A stretch of 64,000 nt of DNA from Sphingomonas sp. S2M10. GTDB taxonomy: Bacteria > Pseudomonadota > Alphaproteobacteria > Sphingomonadales > Sphingomonadaceae. Location of the stretch: contig NZ_JAAILI010000022.1 in assembly GCF_012650175.1 (NCBI RefSeq), positions 62,001 through 126,000 of the forward strand, read 5' to 3'. The notes below the pieces were generated by a model. It saw only the letters and a program-made list of their open reading frames with translations, did not search any database and had not been told where the DNA came from. Positions 41,412 through 54,850 of the stretch are shown here, one piece after another (position 1 is the stretch's first letter; every line of letters begins with the position of its first letter). A program made the translations under genes and the position numbers.

Positions 41412-42038
41412 TCACGCGTGGCGCCAGCGCCAGAGCAGCATCGGCCGGGCGAGCGCCAGCCCCATCAGGAAACCACCGATATGCGCCCAGATGGCGACCG
41501 ACACGCCGCCCTGGCGGAAGGCGAAGCCCGTCAGCAGGTTCACGCCCACCCACGCCGCTGCCAGCCACGCAACATGCACGACCTGCGCCGGAATCGGCCC
41601 GATCGCCTTCGCCCGCTGGCGGCCGTAGAGCAGCGAATAGGCGCCGACCACCGCCGAGCTCGCCCCGCTCGCGCCGATCATCGGCGCGGTCGACATCGGC
41701 CCCGCCGCCCATTGCGCGGCACAGGCGGCATAGGCGCCGATCAGATACAGCGTCACCAGCCCCTTGGCGCCGATCGCCCGCTCGGTCTCTTTGCCGGTGA
41801 AGCCGAGCATGATCATGTTCATGCCGAGATGGAACAGCCCGGCATGGATCAGCGCCGAGCTGAGCGGCGTCAGCCATGCCGGTACCACCAGCCCCGACAG
41901 GATCAGCCCGCCCGAAAGCCGCGCCGGGATAAAGCCCGCCGCAACCTGGACCTGCACCGCGTTGGGAACAAGGGTGGCGATCAGGCTCACCGCCACCGTG
42001 ACGGCGACGATCACCGTCGTGGCACTGAGCTTCCGCAT
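41412..42038 (-). CDS. Rhomboid family intramembrane serine protease
   Basis: A 208-residue six-helix membrane protease. The catalytic Ser124 is in the GASGAS motif and the catalytic His186 in IWAHIGGFLMG. The HAGLFHLGMNMIML segment with the conserved His and Asn is present. The physiological substrate is unknown. It lies 8 bases after greA on the same strand. Confidence 0.92.
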   Translation of the reverse strand: MRKLSATTVIVAVTVAVSLIATLVPNAVQVQVAAGFIPARLSGGLILSGLVVPAWLTPLSSALIHAGLFHLGMNMIMLGFTGKETERAIGAKGLVTLYLIGAYAACAAQWAAGPMSTAPMIGASGASSAVVGAYSLLYGRQRAKAIGPIPAQVVHVAWLAAAWVGVNLLTGFAFRQGGVSVAIWAHIGGFLMGLALARPMLLWRWRHA

Positions 42039-42046
42039 CGTCTGCC

Positions 42047-42523
42047 TCAGATGAACTCGACCTTGGAGACCAGATAATAGCGGTCACCCGCCGGCACCGA
42101 TACCTCGACCTCTTCGTCGACCCGGCGGCCGATCAGCGCGCGGCCGATCGGCGAATTGTACGAGATGCGGCCCTTGCTGGCATCCGCCTCGGTCTGGCCG
42201 ACGATCTGGTACTTCACCGGCTTGTCGTCCTCGTCGAGCAGGGTCACGGTCGCGCCGAACACGACCTTGTCGCCCGAAAGCTCCTTGGGATCGATGATCT
42301 GGGCGCGGCTCAGCTTGTCCTCGATGTCGGCGATGGTCGCCTCCACCTGGCCCTGGCGCTCCTTGGCGGCATGATATTCGGCGTTTTCGGAGAGGTCGCC
42401 ATGGGCGCGGGCTTCCTCGATCGCATCCACGATCAACGGCCGCTCGGCCTTCAGCCGCTTCAGCTCCTCGCTGAGCTTCTGATAGCCTTCCGCCAGCATC
42501 GGCATCTTCTCGACGGTCGCCAT
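42047..42523 (-). CDS. greA: Transcription elongation factor GreA
   Basis: A 158-residue Gre factor with the coiled-coil domain containing [22 protein letters not shown], whose Asp/Glu tip (GDLSENAEY) enters the polymerase channel, and the FKBP-like C-terminal domain ([22 protein letters not shown]). ATG 42523 follows an AAGGGCG site. It is followed by rhomboid within 8 bases. Together with greB at 14476 the genome has both factors. Confidence 0.96.
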   Translation of the reverse strand: MATVEKMPMLAEGYQKLSEELKRLKAERPLIVDAIEEARAHGDLSENAEYHAAKERQGQVEATIADIEDKLSRAQIIDPKELSGDKVVFGATVTLLDEDDKPVKYQIVGQTEADASKGRISYNSPIGRALIGRRVDEEVEVSVPAGDRYYLVSKVEFI

Positions 42524-42688
42524 AACGCCCTTGTCCTTCAAAACACCCCCGGTACCGACCGTCGCCCTGAAACGACGTCCGCACACTTCCATCGGCTGGG
42601 GAAATCCATTGTGCGAACGCGAATAGTAAGTCGCGGCACGAAAAACATCAAGGCGGGGGGCGGAAAACGCAAGATTTAGCCTACTAAG

Positions 42689-42852
42689 CCCCTCCCCTTC
42701 AGGAGCGCCAGGTGAACCGCGCCCCGCGCGGTTCAGGTCCGCCTGGGAGGCGGACCGACCTGGCGCTGGGTTGGGGTGGGGCTGTGTCTCATAGAGACCG
42801 ACCAACGTTCTGGAATCCCTCCACCCCCAACCCCTCCTCCCAGGAGGAGGGG
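42689..42852. repeat. Inverted palindromic repeat pair, version 1 with nested insertion
   Basis: This copies the element at 17208: the left hairpin begins CCCCTCCCCTTCAGG, then after the insertion come TTGGGGTGGGG and the same spacer (CTGTGTCTCA, then CGTTCTGGAATCCCTCC), and the right half ends AGGAGGAGGGG. The left hairpin is broken by the 62-base palindrome at 42705-42766, so this copy is younger than or derived from the uninterrupted form. It fills most of the 344-base gap between carB and greA; the rest holds the greA promoter region, where I see no further gene. Confidence 0.85.
42705..42766. repeat. Three-way-junction palindrome (62 bp) inserted in the repeat
   Basis: Three perfect 9-bp stems form a Y. 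The outer stem is GCGCCAGGT (42705-42713) with ACCTGGCGC (42758-42766). Inside, GAACCGCGC/GCGCGGTTC (42714-42734) has loop CCC and GGTCCGCCT/AGGCGGACC (42736-42756) has loop GGG. Junction spacers are 0, 1 and 1 base. It interrupts a copy of the repeat that is uninterrupted at 17208. Confidence 0.85.
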
Positions 42853-42867
42853 CTTAAGAGAGGTGCC

Positions 42868-46197
<3,330 letters not shown>

Positions 46198-46202
46198 GTT
46201 AG

Positions 46203-46568
46203 TTATCCAAAATAGCTTTTGGCAATCGCGCCCGCGAGCGCTGCCAGTCCAAGTTTTACGACTTCCCAGACGCCTTTGCCGATCGGGATGGCTTTGATCC
46301 GTTCCCAGATCGTCGGCTTGCGTGAAGCCTCAACGAGTTTATCTGCTTCCGAGATGCCTTTGTCGGTGATGCGCAACAGGAGTGCGCCGGGCGCATCCTT
46401 ATCCATCACTTTTGCCGCGTACCCCATCGCGATGAGCCGGCGGCCAACCGGGTTTGCCTCTTGTGAACTCAGATTGAGCAATGCGCTGGGCTTGCCCGGA
46501 TTACCCCTGAAATGCCGACCCTTTTGCAATGCAAGAAGGAGCGATTTCTCGCGGGGTGCTAACGTCAC
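46203..46568 (-). CDS. Small winged-helix-like protein between carA and carB
   Basis: A 121-residue protein of unknown family. The N-terminal half resembles a winged helix ([24 protein letters not shown], then [16 protein letters not shown], like a MarR-type wing). The C-terminal half has an amphipathic or membrane helix ([22 protein letters not shown]). The start is GTG 46568, overlapping the carA stop (GTGA); the stop is 5 bases before carB. Base composition is clearly less GC-rich than its neighbours, which suggests acquisition. carA and carB are normally adjacent or separated by other known genes, so this is unusual. Confidence 0.65.
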   Translation of the reverse strand: MTLAPREKSLLLALQKGRHFRGNPGKPSALLNLSSQEANPVGRRLIAMGYAAKVMDKDAPGALLLRITDKGISEADKLVEASRKPTIWERIKAIPIGKGVWEVVKLGLAALAGAIAKSYFG

Positions 46569-47836
46569 CGCATCATCCCCACGAACCGCTCGAACAGATA
46601 GAGGCTGTCCTGCGGGCCCGGGCTGGCCTCGGGGTGGTATTGCACGCTGAATGCCGGACGATCGGTGAGCTCGATGCCGGCGTTGGAGCCGTCGAACAGC
46701 GACACATGCGTCTCGCGGGCATTGGCCGGAAGCGTCTCGCGCTCGACGGCGAACCCGTGGTTCATGCTGGTGATCTCGACCGCGCCGTCTTCCAGCCGCT
46801 TGACCGGATGGTTGGCGCCGCGATGGCCCTGGAACATCTTGGTGGTCTCAGCACCCACCGCGAGGCCGAGCAGCTGGTGGCCGAGGCAGATGCCGAACAG
46901 CGGCTTGCCGGTCTCGAGCAGCTGGCGGATCACCGGCACGGCATATTCGCCGGTCGCGGCGGGATCGCCCGGGCCGTTCGACAGGAAGAAGCCGTCCGGG
47001 TTGAACGCCATCACCTGCTCGAAGGTGGCGGTGGCGGGCAGCACGGTCACGTCCGCGCCGGCCTGGACCAGGTTGCGGAAGATGTTGCGCTTCGAGCCAT
47101 AGTCGATCGCGACGACATGGGGACGCTTCCGGGAGCCCCCTCCCGCCTGCGGGAGGGGGTTGGGGGTGGGCCCACCCTCTCCACCAGCGGTGTCCGTCGA
47201 GGTGGCCGGGCGCCCACCCCCGGCCCCTCCCGCAAGCGGGAGGGGAGAGGTGTTCTCATACCCCGCCCCCAGCTTCCACACGCCGCCTTCCCAGCCGAAA
47301 TGCGTCTCGCACGAAACAGTGATCGCGAGGTCCATGCCCTCCAGCCCCGGCCAGCCGCGTGCCTTCTCGAGCAGCGCGTCGAGGTCGAAATTGCCGGACT
47401 TCGAGTGCGCAATCACGCCGTTCGGCGCGCCGCCCAGCCGGATCCGGCGGGTGAGCGCGCGGGTGTCGATACCCGACAGGCCGATGCGGCTGTGCTTCGC
47501 CATCCAGGCATCGAGATGCTCGGTGCTGCGGAAGTTCGACGGCTCGGTCACGTCCTCGCGGACGATCATGCCCAGCGCATGGGGATCGTCGGCCTCGATG
47601 TCGTCGGGGTTGGCGCCGACATTGCCGATGTGCGGGAAGGTGAAGTTGATGATCTGACCGGCGAAGCTCGGGTCGGTCATGATCTCCTGATAGCCGGTCA
47701 TCGCGGTGTGGAAGCACACCTCGCCGACGGCATCGCCTTCGGCACCGAATCCTCGACCCCACAATATCTCGCCGCTCGCCAGAACCAGAACGCCCGTGGC
47801 TCCAACGGGCATGGACAAGGGTTTGGCGTCGGCCAT
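46565..47836 (-). CDS. carA: Carbamoyl-phosphate synthase, small subunit, with in-frame repeat insertion
   Basis: A 423-residue glutaminase subunit; homologues are about 380-395. The GATase domain has the catalytic Cys in GICLGHQLLG and the His-Glu pair in QYHPEASPGP. Residues about 198-234 (ENTSPLPLAGG to PLPQAGGGS) are encoded by a palindromic repeat pair at 47136-47245, lying in the linker between the N-terminal domain and the GATase domain (which begins VVAIDYGSKRN). The frame stays open, so the protein may be functional with a flexible, Gly/Pro-rich insert. ATG 47836 has GCAGGAG eleven bases upstream. Confidence 0.93.
   Translation of the reverse strand: MADAKPLSMPVGATGVLVLASGEILWGRGFGAEGDAVGEVCFHTAMTGYQEIMTDPSFAGQIINFTFPHIGNVGANPDDIEADDPHALGMIVREDVTEPSNFRSTEHLDAWMAKHSRIGLSGIDTRALTRRIRLGGAPNGVIAHSKSGNFDLDALLEKARGWPGLEGMDLAITVSCETHFGWEGGVWKLGAGYENTSPLPLAGGAGGGRPATSTDTAGGEGGPTPNPLPQAGGGSRKRPHVVAIDYGSKRNIFRNLVQAGADVTVLPATATFEQVMAFNPDGFFLSNGPGDPAATGEYAVPVIRQLLETGKPLFGICLGHQLLGLAVGAETTKMFQGHRGANHPVKRLEDGAVEITSMNHGFAVERETLPANARETHVSLFDGSNAGIELTDRPAFSVQYHPEASPGPQDSLYLFERFVGMMR
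47136..47245. repeat. Inverted palindromic repeat pair inside carA
   Basis: A hairpin (47136-47159, CCCCCTCCCGCCTGCGGGAG then GGGG) is followed by TTGGGGGTGGGC. After 39 bases comes GCCCACCCCCGG and a mirror hairpin (47224-47245, CCCCTCCCGCAAGCGGGAGG then GG). The layout is the same as at 17208, 42689 and 48460/48852. It is translated in frame as part of CarA. Confidence 0.9.
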
Positions 47837-47979
47837 TTGGGGCGGGCACTCCTGCTTTGGGTTTGCGATGTTGCTAAGGGCCGCCCGCTAGACCCCATGG
47901 GCGGGTGCGTCAATCTGTTAAGTTTTGTGGCATTCGGCTATGTCTCCGCGCTTTCCCGGACAAGATCGAGAGACCACGA

Positions 47980-48432
47980 ATGATTCGCGACGACATCAAG
48001 GCTGCGCTGGTGACCGCCATGAAGGGCGGCGACAAGGCGTCGACCGCCACGATCCGCCTGATCCAGAGCGCGATCAAGAACCGCGACATCGAGGCCCGCA
48101 CCGGCAAGGTACCCGAGGACGACGACGTGCTGGTGGTCGAGGTGCTGCAGAAGATGGTCAAGCAGCGCCGCGAATCGATCGAGATGTACGAGAAGGGCAA
48201 CCGCCAGGAACTCGCCGACGCCGAGGCGGCTGAAGTGGTGGTGATCGAGCGCTTCCTGCCGACGCAGATGAGCGAGGCGGAGACGACCGCGGCGATCGAG
48301 GCGATCAAGGCCGAGCTGGGCGCGGCCGGCATGAAGGACATGGGCCGGGTAATGGCGGAACTGAAGGCGCGCCACGCTGCGCAGCTCGACATGAGCAAGG
48401 CCAGCGCGCTGGTGAAGGCGGCGCTTAGCTGA
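47980..48432 (+). CDS. GatB/YqeY domain protein
   Basis: A 150-residue YqeY-type protein related to the C-terminal helical domain of GatB, with the motif STATIRLIQSAIKNRDIEARTG and the C-terminal MGRVMAELKARHAAQLDMSKASALVKAAL. It often precedes dnaG-rpoD, as here. The molecular role is unknown; binding of tRNA-like ligands is suggested by fold. ATG 47980. The DUF559 gene begins one base after its stop. Confidence 0.9.
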   Translation: MIRDDIKAALVTAMKGGDKASTATIRLIQSAIKNRDIEARTGKVPEDDDVLVVEVLQKMVKQRRESIEMYEKGNRQELADAEAAEVVVIERFLPTQMSEAETTAAIEAIKAELGAAGMKDMGRVMAELKARHAAQLDMSKASALVKAALS

Positions 48433-48433
48433 G

Positions 48434-48901
48434 ATGGACGACAGGGACCGCTCTGCGCTCCCCCTCCCGCAAGCGGGAGGGGGCCGGGGGGTGGGCCCCC
48501 GTTTCCGGCTGGACAGGCCGACGCAGCGGGCACGCGAACTGCGGAACGACCCTACGGCCGCGGAAGAGCTGCTGTGGTCGAAGCTGCGGAATTCGCAGCT
48601 CGGCGGGCTGAAGTTCAGCCGGCAGATGCCCATCGCAGGCCACTTCGCGGACTTCGCGTGCCGCAAGGCCAAGCTGGTCGTGGAACTGGACGGTAGCCAG
48701 CATGCCGAGATGACCGCCGCCGATGCCGAGCGCACGCGGCGGATCGAGGCGGAGGGCTACCGCGTCCTTCGCTTTTGGAACAATGAGTTGACGTCGAATA
48801 TGGAGGGCGTGTTGCAGGCGATCCTTTCCGCCGCTTCGCCTAGCGTGGAGCGGGGGCCCACCCCCCAGCCCCCTCCCGCAAGCGGGAGGGGGAGCGAGTA
48901 G
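48434..48901 (+). CDS. DUF559 endonuclease-like protein framed by repeats
   Basis: A 155-residue protein. The DUF559 core (about residues 24-130) resembles the Vsr/PD-(D/E)XK fold: NDPTAAEELLWSKLRN, the metal-binding Asp in GHFADFA and ELDG in LVVELDGSQHAE, and RVLRFWNNEL at the end. Residues 9-20 (LPLPQAGGGRG) and the last 15 (PTPQPPPASGRGSE) are encoded by inverted copies of the palindromic repeat. It begins one base after yqeY and ends 4 bases before dnaG, an ordinary operon into which this cassette seems inserted. Nuclease activity and any role in mobility are inference. Confidence 0.8.
   Translation: MDDRDRSALPLPQAGGGRGVGPRFRLDRPTQRARELRNDPTAAEELLWSKLRNSQLGGLKFSRQMPIAGHFADFACRKAKLVVELDGSQHAEMTAADAERTRRIEAEGYRVLRFWNNELTSNMEGVLQAILSAASPSVERGPTPQPPPASGRGSE
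48460..48892. mobile_element. Candidate repeat-bounded DUF559 cassette
   Basis: The left end is a hairpin at 48460-48483 (CCCCCTCCCGCAAGCGGGAG then GGGG) plus CCGGGGGGTGGGCCCCC to 48500. The right end is its inverse: GGGGGCCCACCCCCCAG from 48852 plus the same hairpin at 48869-48892. The ends match at about 38 of 41 positions. The cargo between them is the DUF559 core. No target-site duplication could be identified by eye. The arrangement resembles REP-bracketed RAYT transposase genes, but with a different enzyme. Confidence 0.55.
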
Positions 48902-48905
48902 CGCC

Positions 48906-50801
48906 ATGTCCCTCACCCCCGCCTTCCTCGACGAGCTCCGCGCCCGCACCACGCTCTCCACCCTCATCGCCAAGTCGGTAAAGCTGCAGCGCGCCGGCAA
49001 GGAATTCCGCGCCTGCTGTCCGTTCCACAACGAGAAGACCCCCAGCTTCTACGTCAACGACGACAAGGGCTTCTACCATTGCTTCGGCTGCGGCGCGCAT
49101 GGCGATGCGATCCGCTGGATGACCGACCAGCGCGGCCTGCCCTTCATCGATGCGGTGAAGGAACTGGCACAGGCCGCCGGGCTCGACATGCCCGAGCAGG
49201 ATCGCCGCGCCGCCGACAAGGCCGAGCGCGCCAAGGGCCTGCACGATCTGATGGGCGAGGCCGCCGCGTGGTTCACCGAGCGATTGAACGGGAGAGAGGG
49301 CGCGGAAGCCCGCGCCGTGCTCCAGCGCCGCGGCATCACGCCCGGGACCGCGCGCAGCTTCGGCCTCGGCTTCGCCCCCGATTCGCGCGGCAAGCTCAAG
49401 GAGGCGCTGAAATCCTATGGCGATCCGATGCTGGTCGAATCCGGCATGCTGATCGCCGTCGAAGGCAAGGACCCGTACGACCGCTTCCGCGGCCGGCTGA
49501 TGATCCCGATCCGCGACGTCCGCGGCCGGACGATCGCGTTCGGCGGCCGCATCATCGGCGAGGGCGAGCCCAAATATCTCAACTCCCCCGAGACCCCGCT
49601 GTTCGACAAGGGCCGTACACTCTACAATCTCGATCGCGCCCAGGCGGCCGCGCGCAAGGCGGACCGGGTGATCGCGGTCGAGGGCTATATGGACGTGATC
49701 GCGCTTGCCCAGGCCGGGTTCGGCGAGGTGGTCGCCCCGCTCGGCACCGCGCTCACCGAGCACCAGCTCGAACGGCTGTGGCGGTTGTCCGAAGTCCCCC
49801 TGCTCTGCTTCGACGGCGACAGCGCCGGGCAGAAAGCCGCCCTCCGCGCCGCCCACCGTGCGCTGCCGATGCTCGCCCCCGGCCGCAGCCTCGCCTTCGT
49901 CACCCTGCCCCAGGGCATGGATCCCGACGATCTGGTCCGCGCGCAGGGCCCGGCCGCCTTCGAAGCGCTGCTCGCCAGGCCCGAGCCGCTGGTCGATCGC
50001 CTCTGGGCAAGCGAAGTGGCGGCCGGCCCGCTCGATACGCCGGAGCAGCGTGCTGGCCTCAAGCGGCGGTTGAGCGAACTTGTCGAGCAGATTCAGGACT
50101 CGAACGTAAAGCACGAATATCTGGCTGAATTTCGCTCACGCGCGGATCAGCAGTTTGGCCGTGGCCCACGCACGTTCAACCGCGATCAGCGCGCCCCCGC
50201 CCCTGCCCGCCAGCAGCAGCGCGGCACCCGCAACGCTCGCGGCGTATGGCAACCGCCCGAGCCCCCGCCCTCGCATCTGATCAAGGGTGTGCAGGCGAGC
50301 GGGCTCGATCCCATATTGGCGCGCGCGGTACTCGCCGGGCTGATCCGCCATCCGGTCGAGATCGCCCGCCACATGGAGATCCTCGGGAGTCTGCGTAGTG
50401 CATCGGGCGCGCTCGGGCGGCTATTTGAAGCCGTTGTCGAGGTGGCGCTGACCAATCCGGCCTCGCGTCAGCTTGATAGCGCGGATTTCCTCACCATATT
50501 GGCGTCGTCCGGTTTCGATTCAGTGGCAAGCGAGTTGCTCCGCGCAGACACGCTCCCCTTCTCCTTCACGCGGCCCGCGGCCGACGTGATGAAGGCGCGC
50601 GAGGATCTGGGCGAGGCGATCGCGGTGATGGCGGCGCAGCCCGCCGTCGACGTGGCGCTCGCCGAGGCGACTGCTGCGCTGATGCGCGACGGCACCGAGG
50701 AAGCGTTCGCCCGCCAGGTGGCGCTTTCCCGGCAACGGCAGGAGCTTCAGGATCGGCTTGCCAATCTGATGCTTGCGGAAGACGACGTTTTTGAGGAATA
50801 G
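48906..50801 (+). CDS. dnaG: DNA primase
   Basis: A 631-residue primase that makes RNA primers at the replication fork. The zinc-binding domain has Cys38, His41, Cys59 and Cys62 (CCPFHNEKTPSF, YHCFGCG). The TOPRIM core has EGYMDVIALAQAGF and the acidic FDGDSAG motif. The C-terminal helicase-binding region is helical. It precedes rpoD by 42 bases, the classical macromolecular-synthesis order. Confidence 0.97.
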   Translation: MSLTPAFLDELRARTTLSTLIAKSVKLQRAGKEFRACCPFHNEKTPSFYVNDDKGFYHCFGCGAHGDAIRWMTDQRGLPFIDAVKELAQAAGLDMPEQDRRAADKAERAKGLHDLMGEAAAWFTERLNGREGAEARAVLQRRGITPGTARSFGLGFAPDSRGKLKEALKSYGDPMLVESGMLIAVEGKDPYDRFRGRLMIPIRDVRGRTIAFGGRIIGEGEPKYLNSPETPLFDKGRTLYNLDRAQAAARKADRVIAVEGYMDVIALAQAGFGEVVAPLGTALTEHQLERLWRLSEVPLLCFDGDSAGQKAALRAAHRALPMLAPGRSLAFVTLPQGMDPDDLVRAQGPAAFEALLARPEPLVDRLWASEVAAGPLDTPEQRAGLKRRLSELVEQIQDSNVKHEYLAEFRSRADQQFGRGPRTFNRDQRAPAPARQQQRGTRNARGVWQPPEPPPSHLIKGVQASGLDPILARAVLAGLIRHPVEIARHMEILGSLRSASGALGRLFEAVVEVALTNPASRQLDSADFLTILASSGFDSVASELLRADTLPFSFTRPAADVMKAREDLGEAIAVMAAQPAVDVALAEATAALMRDGTEEAFARQVALSRQRQELQDRLANLMLAEDDVFEE

Positions 50802-50843
50802 AGGCGGTGTAAAATTGCCGCCATCTAAGTTTCGAGGATTTTG

Positions 50844-52874
<2,031 letters not shown>

Positions 52875-52897
52875 GCGCGCTTTCGAACTGAATGTAC

Positions 52898-52934
52898 AAC
52901 GGCCCCGGCTTCACCGTCGGGGCCGTTTTCTTTT
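52898..52934 (+). terminator. Intrinsic terminator after rpoD
   Basis: AACGGCCCCG (52898-52907) pairs with CGGGGCCGTT (52918-52927) and is followed by TTCTTTT on the plus strand: a strong rho-independent terminator. Confidence 0.9.
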
Positions 52935-52976
52935 GGGACAGAAGCGTGTGGGGAGCGCAAATCCTGTCTTTCAAGA

Positions 52977-52991
52977 TTAATTTCGGCGTAA
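52977..52991 (+). promoter_or_regulatory. Possible CtrA-type box
   Basis: TTAATTTCGGCGTAA is TTAA, seven bases, GTAA, followed by C; one mismatch from TTAA-N7-TTAA. AT-rich words are rare here. It lies upstream of the hypothetical gene at 53080. Confidence 0.3.
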
Positions 52992-53079
52992 CCATCTTTC
53001 TATGCGCTTCGGTATGGTCGCTATGCGATCCCATTCGGACCGGCCGATGGCGGGCGGTATTGTCCAGATGGGGAAGGTC

Positions 53080-53745
53080 ATGCTCGTGGATACCGCACCG
53101 ATGGAGCATTTGTCGGGCGCTTGGGGCCCGATGGGCGCGATGGCGGAGACCGACGGCAGCGCCCGGCACCCGCACCTCCGCGCGTTACGCGCCGCCGCCC
53201 TCCCCCGCCGCGACCTCGCGGACGCGGTCCATCACATCGCCCGCCTCCATGGCCGCCATCCCGGACTGATTGACTATGCCGCCGGCCATGGGCGCCATCC
53301 GATCGAATGCGAGTGGCTGGAAGCCGCGGCCGACGCCTTCGTCGCCGAGCGAGCCTATCTCGTTCGCCTCGTCGCCGCAGCGGGGCCGCTGCCCAGCACG
53401 CCCGGCCATGCCGAGAGCGAGGCAGCCGCCGCCGCGCAACGCCACGCGCTCGACATGCTCGCCCAGTCGGATCGCGCGGGCTGCGCGACCGGCGCCGCGA
53501 TTGCGCTGGCGCTCGAATGGGTCGCGATCCGTGCGGTGCTTGACCGCGCCGCTACGAGCTTCGGCGTCGATCCCAAGCCGGCACGGCTGCCGATCCCGGA
53601 AGAGACGGTGAGCGTGGTCGATGCCTTGTCCCGTGAAGCCACGCACGAGCGCGCGATGCTGTTCGGCGCGCAACAGGTGTTTGCCCAGCATCGCGGGCTG
53701 TGGGACCTGCTGGAAGCCCGCGCCGGCGCCCGCAGCCGGGGGTAA
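53080..53745 (+). CDS. Conserved hypothetical protein
   Basis: A protein of about 221 residues with no family I recognise. It is largely helical and rich in Ala, Arg and His (RALRAAALPRRDLADAVHHIARLHGRHPGLIDYAAGHG), with a C-terminal helix-rich region (LSREATHERAMLFGAQQVFAQHRGLWDLLEARAG). The start is uncertain: ATG at 53080 has GGGGAAGG just upstream, but ATGs at 53002, 53047 and 53068 are in frame. It follows the rpoD terminator and is a separate transcript. Confidence 0.55.
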   Translation: MLVDTAPMEHLSGAWGPMGAMAETDGSARHPHLRALRAAALPRRDLADAVHHIARLHGRHPGLIDYAAGHGRHPIECEWLEAAADAFVAERAYLVRLVAAAGPLPSTPGHAESEAAAAAQRHALDMLAQSDRAGCATGAAIALALEWVAIRAVLDRAATSFGVDPKPARLPIPEETVSVVDALSREATHERAMLFGAQQVFAQHRGLWDLLEARAGARSRG

Positions 53746-53763
53746 TCCCCGCCACACAACCAT

Positions 53764-53860
53764 CGTCATCCCCGCGAAGGCGGGAATCCATTGGCCCTGG
53801 TTTCGCGGTTCGTTCCCCCAGCGTCCTGGCAAATGGATTCCCGCCTTCGCGGGAATGACG
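53764..53860. repeat. Inverted REP pair (GTCATCCCCGCG type)
   Basis: CGTCATCCCCGCGAAGGCGG runs on to GAATCCATTG at 53793. After 37 bases comes the inverse AAATGGATTCCCGCCTTCGC, then GGGAATGACG ending at 53860. Each half is a hairpin. Same general class as 41288-41381. Confidence 0.88.
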
Positions 53861-53933
53861 GCTTCAAGGTGAGGACGAGCACTGCCCCTCGGGATGGGTT
53901 GCATCCCGCCACCGTTCGGCCCACCTTCTGCCC

Positions 53934-54776
<843 letters not shown>

Positions 54777-54850
54777 CGATGCGCCGGGCGCCTCCCCTCC
54801 GGCGGTCAACGTAATGGACGCACCCCGTCCCGCAGGCCTAGTCTAGCGCC

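Noticed and set aside
47136..48892. Possible CRISPR array from the repeated hairpins
   Set aside because: Repeats are inverted pairs, not direct, spacing is irregular and no cas genes are nearby.
48434..48901. The DUF559 gene as an ordinary member of the dnaG operon
   Set aside because: Spacing fits an operon, but both ends of the frame are made of the inverted repeats, so an inserted cassette explains it better.
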